Source: Candidatus Cloacimonadota bacterium | GTDB lineage: Bacteria > Cloacimonadota > Cloacimonadia > Cloacimonadales > JAIOQZ01 | Length of the DNA stretch: 5,470 bases | NCBI GenBank assembly: GCA_021106755.1 | Contig: JAIOTM010000078.1 | Location: 1-5,470 of the forward strand | Direction: 5' to 3' | Shown here: in pieces, positions 1-5,094 of the stretch | Layout of the letters: every line of letters starts with the position of its first letter | Numbering within the stretch: position 1 is the first letter of the stretch | The notes under the pieces: model-generated | The model's input: only the letters and a program-made list of their open reading frames with translations | Databases searched by the model: none | What the model was told of the DNA's origin: nothing | Position numbers and translations under genes: made by a program

Positions 1-52
1 CTCGCTACACATCTTCACCACCTTTTCCAAATCCTACTACATTAAATGGGAT

Positions 53-88
53 AAAAAAAACGGGAGAAGCTTTTTTAAGTTCCCCCCG
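53..88 (-). terminator. Rho-independent terminator of the ferredoxin gene
   Basis: Read on the minus strand, two 12-base arms (77-88 and 61-72) fold with one A-C mismatch and a few G-U pairs around an AAAA loop. A run of eight T (60-53) follows immediately. It starts 16 bases past the ferredoxin stop codon, so it ends that transcript and suggests the ferredoxin mRNA is not continued into whatever lies to the left. Confidence 0.88.
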
Positions 89-104
89 TCTTATTGAGAA
101 ATTC

Positions 105-275
105 TTATAAAGAAAGTGCTTCAAACGGGCAAGCGTCTATGCAGGCTCCGCAGTCGATGCAAGTTTCTTCATCAACAACTACCACTTCACCTTTAACTTC
201 AAGTGCTGCTACCGGGCATGTGTCAACACATTGACCACAACCTGTGCATTTTTCATTATCAACAAGAACAGCCAT
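105..275 (-). CDS. 2[4Fe-4S] ferredoxin, clostridial type
   Basis: A 56-residue soluble electron carrier of the bacterial 2[4Fe-4S] class. Two complete CxxCxxCxxxCP motifs are visible: Cys10, 13, 16 with Cys20-Pro, and Cys39, 42, 45 with Cys49-Pro. In this family each cluster takes three cysteines from one motif and the fourth from the other. The protein is strongly acidic and matches the usual 55-60 residue length, with no extra domain. Such ferredoxins work in the cytoplasm as low-potential partners of oxidoreductases such as pyruvate:ferredoxin oxidoreductase or hydrogenases. The actual partner is not in this window. A GTG at 302 would add nine residues, but the ATG at 275 has a good ribosome site five bases upstream and gives the standard family N-terminus, so I chose it. 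The gene has its own terminator and a candidate promoter, so it is probably a single-gene unit. Confidence 0.95.
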   Translation of the reverse strand: MAVLVDNEKCTGCGQCVDTCPVAALEVKGEVVVVDEETCIDCGACIDACPFEALSL

Positions 276-280
276 GTTTT

Positions 281-286
281 CCTCCA
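281..286 (-). promoter_or_regulatory. Ribosome binding site deciding the ferredoxin start
   Basis: TGGAGG on the minus strand lies five bases before the ATG at 275. It lies inside the coding part of the longer GTG-started version, which has no comparable site in front of it. This supports the shorter 56-residue protein. Confidence 0.8.
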
Positions 287-294
287 CTGTTTTT

Positions 295-381
295 GCATCC
301 ACCGAAATGGATTGCTATGTTGCAAAGAATATAGTATAAAAAGCTGTGTCAACAAAAAAGGTTTTCAGGCATCCACCGAAA
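295..381. repeat. 13-bp direct repeat pair flanking the ferredoxin promoter region
   Basis: GCATCCACCGAAA occurs at 295-307 and again, identical, at 369-381. A GTTTT run sits just left of each copy (289-293 and 361-365). The copies are 74 bp apart, close to seven helical turns, and enclose the TTGACA box at 347-352. They may be binding sites for a regulator or the trace of a small duplication. No protein partner can be named. Confidence 0.6.
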
Positions 382-575
382 AAATAATATAACTGTTGAG
401 ACAGGGCAGGAACTAAACACTTCGCGGAATTCCGATAGTTCTCAAACAGAATGAGTTAGCGTTCTTTTCTCGATTCTGACAACATTACTTTTTCGTACTC
501 AAAAAGTTATGGATATTTATGTCGTCACTTTATTTTCAGTTGTTCTCTTAAGCTGGTAAATGGCAAATACAAAGT
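303..575. other. Intergenic stretch between mutL and the ferredoxin gene
   Basis: No credible coding frame is present. Besides the repeat pair and the promoter candidate it holds a perfect 10-bp palindrome CGGAATTCCG (425-434) and an inverted repeat ACTTTTT/AAAAAGT (487-493 and 501-507) with a 7-base loop. I found no clear intrinsic terminator after the mutL stop. The A/T hairpin lacks both a GC stem and a T-run. Confidence 0.6.
326..352 (-). promoter_or_regulatory. Candidate ferredoxin promoter
   Basis: On the minus strand an exact TTGACA (352-347) is followed by an AT-rich segment with TATACT, TATATT and TATTCT. None has ideal spacing: the gaps are 8, 13 and 15 bases, and TATTCT at 15 is the best compromise. 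It lies about 50 bases upstream of the ferredoxin ATG, which is a sensible distance. The -35 box is convincing and the -10 is not. Confidence 0.4.
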
Positions 576-2447
576 TTAGTTCTCAATTCGTTTGAATCTT
601 TTCTCCAACTCATTATGATTAATTTTTATCACAATCGGTCTGCCATGAGGACAAAAATATGGTACTTCGCAGGCAAATAGTTCGTTAACTAATCCCAGCA
701 TCTCTTTGCGACTCATTTTCTGTCCCGCTTTAATCGCGGCTTTGCACGAAACCGATTTTGCCAGACTGTCCCGAAAATCTTCTGTCTCTTTATATTCTTC
801 CTGCAATTGCTTGAGGATGTCTAAGAAAACCTCTCCTCCTTCCCACTCTTGCAGTTCCGCCGGTATTTCATCTATCACAACCGAGTCTCCGCTGAAGTTC
901 TTGAGAGAAAAACCGATACGCTGCAATTTATCCATATTCTCTTCTAATAGTGGCGGAATAGTTTCGCGTAAAATAGGCGGAATATCCAGAACAATCGGGA
1001 ACAATAATTTCTGGGTTACGGGAGGAGCACCATGTATGCGGTGCAGAATCTTCTCATACAGAATACGTTCGTGGGCGGCATGTTGATCAATAATCAACAT
1101 CCCATCCTCTATCTGAATAAGAACATACGACTGGTGAAGCTGCCAAGGATTGATTAACTCCTCTTCGGAACGAAGGTTCAATCTGCGATAAAAGTTATTA
1201 TCGGTTGTCGCTGCCGGAGATGTGTTCTCTTCAGAGGAGCGCGACTCCTCTTTATCAAATAAGTCTGGCTGATATAGGGCTTTCATTTCATGGGCGGTTG
1301 GTTTACGCGAATTGGTCGATAGTGTGTTAAAAATCTTCTTCTCAGACTGAGTAAGTGAGCCACTTCGGTCAGGACTTTTCATTGTCTGTTGTACATGGTT
1401 AAATTTTTGTTCTTCATAACCAAGCAAGGCTTTATTGAGCGTTGTTTTGATAAAATTATGAATGAAACCCGCGTCCCGGAAGCGTACTTCCAGTTTGGCG
1501 GGATGCACATTGAAATCTATAGAGCCGGGGTCTGCCTCAATAAACAGGATAAATGACGGTAGAGTGTTCCCTGATTGCAGTCTTAGTTTACGGGTGAAAA
1601 GCTCGTAAGCAGAGCGGATGCTGTGAAAGATTATCCTGTCTTTAATATAGCGTCCATTCAGAAACAAATACCGATATTCTGCTAATCCGCCGGAAACTTC
1701 TTCCAGTCCTTTGATATAGCCGTGTACACGGAGACCATCTGTTTCAGCCTGAATCGGAAACATATCCCGTTTATCGAATTCACTGCCGAAAACAGCTAAT
1801 AATCGCTTGCGAATAGTATTTACAACAGGAAAATTCAATCGTTCCCTACCTTCCGAATAGAAGTGGAAGTGAATTTGCGGATGGGCAATCGACTGATAAT
1901 ATATATAATTGAGTATGTGTTTGTATTCCACCTGATCGGATTTCAGGAACTTTTTACGAGCGGGTATATTTCCAAACAAACGCCGCACAGAAACTGTTGT
2001 CCCATTCGTTCCGGCAGTTTGCTCCACGTTGCGAAGCTTACCAGCTTCAAATTCGATTTTAGTAGCGGTTTCGCTCTCAGCATCCTTGGTAACAAGCGTT
2101 AGCTTACTTACAGAAGCAATACTTGGGAGTGCTTCCCCTCTGAAACCCAGCGTGTTGATTCCGAAAATATCGGTGACTGTTCGGATTTTACTGGTAGCAT
2201 GTCGCTCGAAGGATGTGACCGCGTCGTCAGCACTCATACCACAGCCGTTATCCGTTACCTGAATTAGCTGCTTCCCACCTCTCTCTATCCATATTGATAT
2301 AGTGTTGGAACCCGCGTCTATAGCATTTTCCACCAACTCCTTTACTACCGACACAGGGCGTTCTATCACCTCTCCTGCAGCGATACGGTTGGCTACTTCT
2401 TCCGAAAGAATCTTTATCCGTGACTGTTTCTTTGCTGTGTTTTTCAT
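576..2447 (-). CDS. mutL: DNA mismatch repair protein MutL with endonuclease motif
   Basis: MutL links mismatch recognition by MutS to strand nicking and repair. From the ATG at 2447 it has 623 residues, normal for the family. The N-terminal GHKL ATPase (about 1-330) shows KELVENAIDAG (catalytic Glu37, Asn41), DNGCGM (66-71), TLGFRGEAL (99-107), GTT (149-151) and NVHPAKLEV with Lys318. A polar linker (about 346-431) leads to the C-terminal dimerisation domain, which carries the metal-dependent nicking motif DQHAAHERILYE (454-465, pattern DQHAx2Ex4E), SCKAAIKAG (567-575) and CPHGRP (599-604). These endonuclease elements are absent from E. coli MutL, so this protein probably nicks DNA itself in a MutH-free system. 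QKLLFP (479-484) resembles the beta-clamp binding site. A GTG at 2534 would add 29 residues unlike the family. The ATG puts RIKILSEEVANRIAAGEV at the usual place but lacks a strong ribosome site. mutS is not in the window. Confidence 0.96.
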   Translation of the reverse strand: MKNTAKKQSRIKILSEEVANRIAAGEVIERPVSVVKELVENAIDAGSNTISIWIERGGKQLIQVTDNGCGMSADDAVTSFERHATSKIRTVTDIFGINTLGFRGEALPSIASVSKLTLVTKDAESETATKIEFEAGKLRNVEQTAGTNGTTVSVRRLFGNIPARKKFLKSDQVEYKHILNYIYYQSIAHPQIHFHFYSEGRERLNFPVVNTIRKRLLAVFGSEFDKRDMFPIQAETDGLRVHGYIKGLEEVSGGLAEYRYLFLNGRYIKDRIIFHSIRSAYELFTRKLRLQSGNTLPSFILFIEADPGSIDFNVHPAKLEVRFRDAGFIHNFIKTTLNKALLGYEEQKFNHVQQTMKSPDRSGSLTQSEKKIFNTLSTNSRKPTAHEMKALYQPDLFDKEESRSSEENTSPAATTDNNFYRRLNLRSEEELINPWQLHQSYVLIQIEDGMLIIDQHAAHERILYEKILHRIHGAPPVTQKLLFPIVLDIPPILRETIPPLLEENMDKLQRIGFSLKNFSGDSVVIDEIPAELQEWEGGEVFLDILKQLQEEYKETEDFRDSLAKSVSCKAAIKAGQKMSRKEMLGLVNELFACEVPYFCPHGRPIVIKINHNELEKRFKRIEN

Positions 2448-2511
2448 AAAGTCAATTTGAGATATTGCCTTGAACTGTAAACTGAAATCAGGGAAATAAG
2501 AAAAATATTTT

Positions 2512-2541
2512 TTGACATTCAGGTTGTATCGCACAACTTGT
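2512..2541 (+). promoter_or_regulatory. Candidate promoter for tRNA-Pro
   Basis: An exact TTGACA at 2512-2517 lies 47 bases before the tRNA gene. No good -10 box follows at 16-18 bases (AACTTG at 17). The inverted repeats GTTGT/ACAAC (2524-2528, 2534 region) and GCACA/TGTGC (2531-2535, 2541-2545) occupy the place where it should be. The box lies inside the extra region of the longer mutL reading frame. Confidence 0.25.
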
Positions 2542-2563
2542 GTGCCTGATTAATAATTGGTGT

Positions 2564-2637
2564 CGGGATGTAGCGCAGTACGGTAGCGCGTTCGGTTCGG
2601 GACCGAAAGGTCGCTGGTTCAAATCCAGTCATCCCGA
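2564..2637 (+). tRNA. tRNA-Pro, anticodon CGG
   Basis: The full cloverleaf can be drawn. The acceptor arm CGGGATG pairs with CATCCCG (2564-2570 and 2630-2636), followed by discriminator A2637. The D stem is GCGC/GCGC, and the anticodon stem TTCGG/CCGAA encloses the loop TTCGGGA with anticodon CGG at 2598-2600. The T stem GCTGG/CCAGT has loop TTCAAAT. The anticodon reads the proline codon CCG. CCA is not encoded (TTG follows the discriminator), so a CCA-adding enzyme must complete the end. The gene is divergent from mutL and runs in the same direction as the small TerB-like gene behind it. No second copy of the tRNA 3' end lies downstream in the window, so nothing here marks it as an integration site. 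Confidence 0.96.
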
Positions 2638-2722
2638 TTGTTACTTCACTTCAAAAAGTAATCGAACTGGTTTTGAACAAACCGTCACGCTTTTGGCGTT
2701 GATGAATTGCAAAGGAGATGAG

Positions 2723-3061
2723 ATGAGACCGAAAGATGGTTTTATAGCATTATGCTACATTCTGGCCAAAGTAGATCAGGTATTAGTTCCCGAAGAGACA
2801 CTTACAATCCTAGACGAACTACACCGCTATGGCTTTGATAGAGAAGATATTCGGCGGGTACACACAAAATTCGATAATTTGAATCCTGAACTGGCAATGT
2901 CCTACGGTGTAATTGCTATGTCAGCCGCGACCCAGTTGGATGAAGCAAGCAAACGAAGCTTGATAACTGCTCTGCAACACGTAGCGAGAGCTGATGGACG
3001 GGTGGACAACTCCGAAGTTGAACTTCTGAAAAACATTAAAGTAGCCTTAAATATCGAATAG
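2723..3061 (+). CDS. Small TerB-like protein, function unknown
   Basis: The product has 112 residues, is soluble and predicted mostly helical, with no signal peptide or membrane segment. The C-terminal part HVARADGRVDNSEVELL has the look of the TerB (tellurite-resistance) fold. A similar segment near the N-terminus, AKVDQVLVPEE, aligns with ARADGRVDNSE, so Asp18/Glu25 and Asp91/Glu98 keep the same spacing. In TerB-type proteins paired acidic motifs of this kind are linked to metal binding. No other ter genes are near, so tellurite resistance should not be inferred. The ATG is preceded by AAAGGAG five bases upstream. The open frame runs back to 2540 only because it reads through the tRNA gene. 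It starts 85 bases after the tRNA with no clear terminator between, so the two may share a transcript. A strong hairpin follows the stop. Confidence 0.85.
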   Translation: MRPKDGFIALCYILAKVDQVLVPEETLTILDELHRYGFDREDIRRVHTKFDNLNPELAMSYGVIAMSAATQLDEASKRSLITALQHVARADGRVDNSEVELLKNIKVALNIE

Positions 3062-3074
3062 TCGAAATTATCAA

Positions 3075-3118
3075 TGCTAACGCCTACTTGTTTGAGTAGG
3101 TGTTAGCACATCATTTTT
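3075..3118 (+). terminator. Hairpin terminator after the TerB-like gene
   Basis: Fifteen-base arms (3075-3089 and 3094-3108) pair fully with two G-U wobbles around a GTTT loop. Five T follow at 3114-3118 after a five-base gap. It starts 13 bases past the stop codon and lies between two convergent genes. Read on the minus strand, the bases after the stem are less T-rich, so it suits the plus strand better, but it may also stop glnA transcripts, for which no other clear terminator is seen. Confidence 0.75.
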
Positions 3119-3161
3119 AAAGTGATACTGAACGTGAAACAGTAGCAACTACACGTTATTT

Positions 3162-4484
3162 TTATAGTATCGGCAAATACTTTTTTATCTCGTATTCACT
3201 TACGTGAGTACGATATTCATTCCATTCAATCTTTTTGTTCTCAATAAATTTACCAAAGATGTGATCTCCGAGAGCTTCCCTCACAAAAGAACTGTTTTCT
3301 GTAACCTCTATCGCCTGACCAAGACTACTTGGCAGTGATACAATTCCCAAAGCTTCGCGTTCCTGAGCGGTCATTTTAAAGATATCCTGTTCTACGGGAG
3401 CACATAGCTCGTAGTTCTCTTTAATACCTTTCAAGCCTGCCGCCAGCATTACCGAAAACGCCAGATAAGGATTACAGGCAGGGTCAGGACACCGAAATTC
3501 CATCCTTGTAGCTTTAGGTTTGCCGGGTTTGTACATAGGAACCCGAATCATCGCCGACCTGTTTCGGCGTGCCCACGCAACATATACAGGTGCTTCATAT
3601 CCGGGGACAAGTCTTTTGTAGGAGTTTGCCCATTGTGCCACAACGAGGCATATTTCTCTGGCATGTTTTAATAAACCGGCAATATAAGACTTTCCAATCC
3701 GTGATAGATGATATTCATCTGAAGCATCAAAAAATGCAGGATCATCACCACGGAACAAGGATTGATGAACATGCATCCCAGACCCATTAACACCAAAAAT
3801 AGGTTTTGGCATAAAGGTAGCATACATTCCGTGTGTTCTGGCAACTTCCTTAACAATTAGCCGATAAGTCATAGCTATATCAGCCATCTTCAAAGCCTCT
3901 TTATATTTCAAGTCAATCTCCTGCTGACTCGGAGCAACTTCGTGGTGGCTGTATTCAACTTCTATTCCCATAGATTCTAACGAAAGAATTGTATCTCGTC
4001 TTAAATCAGTAGCGAGATCCAACGGAAAACAGTCGAAATAACCACCATTATCAACAAGTTCAGTTCCTTTTTCGTTCTTAAAGTAGAAGAACTCAAGCTC
4101 TGGTCCTACATGCAGAGAAAATCCCATATCTGCGGCGAGCTTGATATTTCGCTTCAACACATATCGCGAATCACCGACATAAGGAGTTCCATCCGGGAGC
4201 TGAATATCGGCAAACATTCGGGCTGCTCCGAATTCATTTCCCCGCCAGGGAAGAATAGCATAAGTATCGGGATCCGGCATAGCTATCATATCACTCTCGT
4301 GGATTCTGGCAAATCCCTCAATGGAAGAACCGTCAAACCCCATACCCTCGAATAAAGCAGTTCTAAGCTCTGTTTTTGTAAGGGCAAAACTCTTCATAAT
4401 GCCCAGAATATCTGTAAACCAAATTCTGATAAAATTGATTTTCTTTTCTTCAACATCTTTGATTATTGCTTCTCGTTTATCCAT
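3162..4484 (-). CDS. glnA: Glutamine synthetase, type I (alpha / GlnA2-like)
   Basis: Joins ammonia to glutamate using ATP to make glutamine. The family forms a cytoplasmic dodecamer. All 440 residues are present. The N-terminal beta-grasp domain (to about 100) carries GMGFDGSSIEGFARI (47-61) with its latch-region Asp51. The catalytic domain follows with metal ligands Glu129 and Glu131 (GPELEFF), HEVAPSQQEID (181-191), GSGMHVH (234-240), NSYKRLVPGYEAP (287-299), NRS (308-310) and EFRCPDP (329-335). The length, and the lack of the longer type I-beta insertion, place it with I-alpha enzymes. Where I-beta enzymes have the adenylylated Tyr it reads DIFKMT (367-372), so control by adenylylation is unlikely. 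Arg60 lies where Bacillus GlnA has the arginine tied to feedback inhibition. HEVAPSQQEID, LPSSL and the C-terminal block resemble actinobacterial GlnA2. The ATG has AAAGGAGA seven bases upstream. The gene stands alone, with no glnB, glnR or amt next to it. Confidence 0.97.
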   Translation of the reverse strand: MDKREAIIKDVEEKKINFIRIWFTDILGIMKSFALTKTELRTALFEGMGFDGSSIEGFARIHESDMIAMPDPDTYAILPWRGNEFGAARMFADIQLPDGTPYVGDSRYVLKRNIKLAADMGFSLHVGPELEFFYFKNEKGTELVDNGGYFDCFPLDLATDLRRDTILSLESMGIEVEYSHHEVAPSQQEIDLKYKEALKMADIAMTYRLIVKEVARTHGMYATFMPKPIFGVNGSGMHVHQSLFRGDDPAFFDASDEYHLSRIGKSYIAGLLKHAREICLVVAQWANSYKRLVPGYEAPVYVAWARRNRSAMIRVPMYKPGKPKATRMEFRCPDPACNPYLAFSVMLAAGLKGIKENYELCAPVEQDIFKMTAQEREALGIVSLPSSLGQAIEVTENSSFVREALGDHIFGKFIENKKIEWNEYRTHVSEYEIKKYLPIL

Positions 4485-4491
4485 AATTGAA

Positions 4492-4505
4492 TCTCCTTTG
4501 GGAGA
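4492..4505 (-). promoter_or_regulatory. Ribosome site of glnA inside a small hairpin
   Basis: On the minus strand TCTCC-CAAA-GGAGA forms a 5-bp stem whose right arm is the core of the glnA Shine-Dalgarno site, seven bases before the ATG. The ribosome site itself is secure. The idea that the hairpin limits translation is only an inference, because the stem is short and could arise by chance. Confidence 0.6.
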
Positions 4506-4732
4506 GACAATTTCAGCTCGTTTTTTTTAACAAGTTTTTTTTAGAATATCGAATCAGTTCTTTGCAGAAGTGAACATAAGTGTATGCCGGAAATGTAAAT
4601 AAACAAAGATGGCAAAAACACATAATTTTCTAACTGACATTTTAGTGTCTGAATGACAAAGAAGATGAATATTTCAAGCTCCAGAGTTTTATTTGAATTC
4701 GGTGGTTGTTTGAACTTTTTTGTCTGAATCAT

Positions 4733-4825
4733 AATTTTCAGGAGTAGGTTATTTACAGGATTAAGAACAGGAACAGCAATTTTGAAGTTTTTCAGAATCC
4801 TGAAAATGTCTTCAATCTTAACCAT
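4733..4825 (-). repeat. Probable remnant of a dispersed CCTG-rich repeat
   Basis: On the minus strand the segment has spaced CCTG units (AATCCTGTAAAT, CTCCTGAAAATT, TTCCTGTTCTT) and a perfect hairpin TTTTCAG-GATT-CTGAAAA, and runs on into ATTCAGACAAAAAAG (left of 4733). Its translation gives the phrase VLNPVNN. I recall similar NPVNP-type, CCTGTAAATCCTG-like sequences as short intergenic repeats in many environmental genomes, often near GxxExxY-protein genes. No such gene is present here. This is recall and not a database match, and the copy would be degenerate. Confidence 0.3.
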
Positions 4826-4829
4826 AACC

Positions 4830-4909
4830 TATTCAAAAAGATAGCATGATGAGTGAACAATCTCATTGGAGAAACTGCGGAAACAATGCACACCAGATTT
4901 TTTTGAATA
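4830..4909. repeat. 10-bp inverted repeat with 60-base spacer
   Basis: TATTCAAAAA (4830-4839) is the exact reverse complement of TTTTTGAATA (4900-4909). The arms are A/T-rich. They could be a chance match in AT-rich DNA, a pair of regulatory sites or the ends of a small eroded element. The spacer contains no recognisable gene. Confidence 0.35.
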
Positions 4910-4972
4910 ACCCTCTCAGATTGTTGCAATTATCACCTTATGAAAAAAAAGCAGAAAAAACCAAATTAATTC

Positions 4973-5000
4973 TTGACTGGTGTTTCTGTTCAAATATCTT
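4973..5000 (+). promoter_or_regulatory. Candidate promoter for the PKD-domain protein gene
   Basis: TTGACT (4973-4978) and TATCTT (4995-5000) are separated by 16 bases, about 95 bases before the ATG at 5095. A second possibility is TATAAC at 5037-5042, which has a poor -35. Which one is used affects whether the upstream ATG at 5017 could be translated. Confidence 0.4.
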
Positions 5001-5094
5001 GTCTTAGAAAGGATTAATGATTTCGATATTGTTGATTATAACTGGAATCATAAGTCTCTTATGTACAGGGTTTAAAATACAAAAGGAAGGACTT

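Larger units (their letters stand above)
4485..5094. other. Gene-free AT-rich divergent intergenic region
   Basis: This region separates glnA from the divergent PKD-protein gene. An open frame of 94 codons on the minus strand (4541-4825) lacks a good ribosome site and any family motif, and its composition is low in complexity. I do not call it a gene. The region contains the glnA leader with two T-runs (plus strand), a probable decayed repeat, an inverted repeat and a promoter candidate for the gene on the right. No glnA promoter could be identified with confidence. Confidence 0.65.

Noticed and set aside
276..302. GTG at 302 as the ferredoxin start
   Set aside because: The internal ATG at 275 has a good ribosome site and the family-typical N-terminus. 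The extra nine residues overlap that site.
510..559. 16-codon plus-strand frame MDIYVVTLFS... in the mutL-ferredoxin gap
   Set aside because: It has no ribosome site and is very short. There is no support beyond chance.
706..2262. Plus-strand open frames inside mutL
   Set aside because: They lie antisense to a well-supported gene, without ribosome sites or recognisable motifs.
2448..2534. GTG at 2534 as the mutL start
   Set aside because: The 29 extra residues do not resemble MutL N-termini, which start just before the IKILxEEVANRIAAGEV block, and they overlap the region expected to hold divergent promoters.
2564..2637. tRNA-Pro as an integration site
   Set aside because: No repeat of the tRNA 3' end and no integrase or phage genes are present in the window.
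2540..2722. Upstream extension of the TerB-like reading frame
   Set aside because: It reads through the tRNA-Pro gene. The real start is the ATG at 2723 with AAAGGAG in front.
3131..3157. Imperfect hairpin AACGT/ACGTT with inner GTAG/CTAC as a glnA terminator
   Set aside because: The stem is broken by a six-base bulge and no T-run follows on the minus strand.
3569..4530. Open frames on both strands overlapping glnA
   Set aside because: They are shadows of the conserved glutamine synthetase frame and carry no protein-family features.
4541..4825. 94-codon minus-strand open frame as a gene
   Set aside because: No ribosome site, no domain, low-complexity composition and internal short repeats. 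It is better explained as an eroded repeat.
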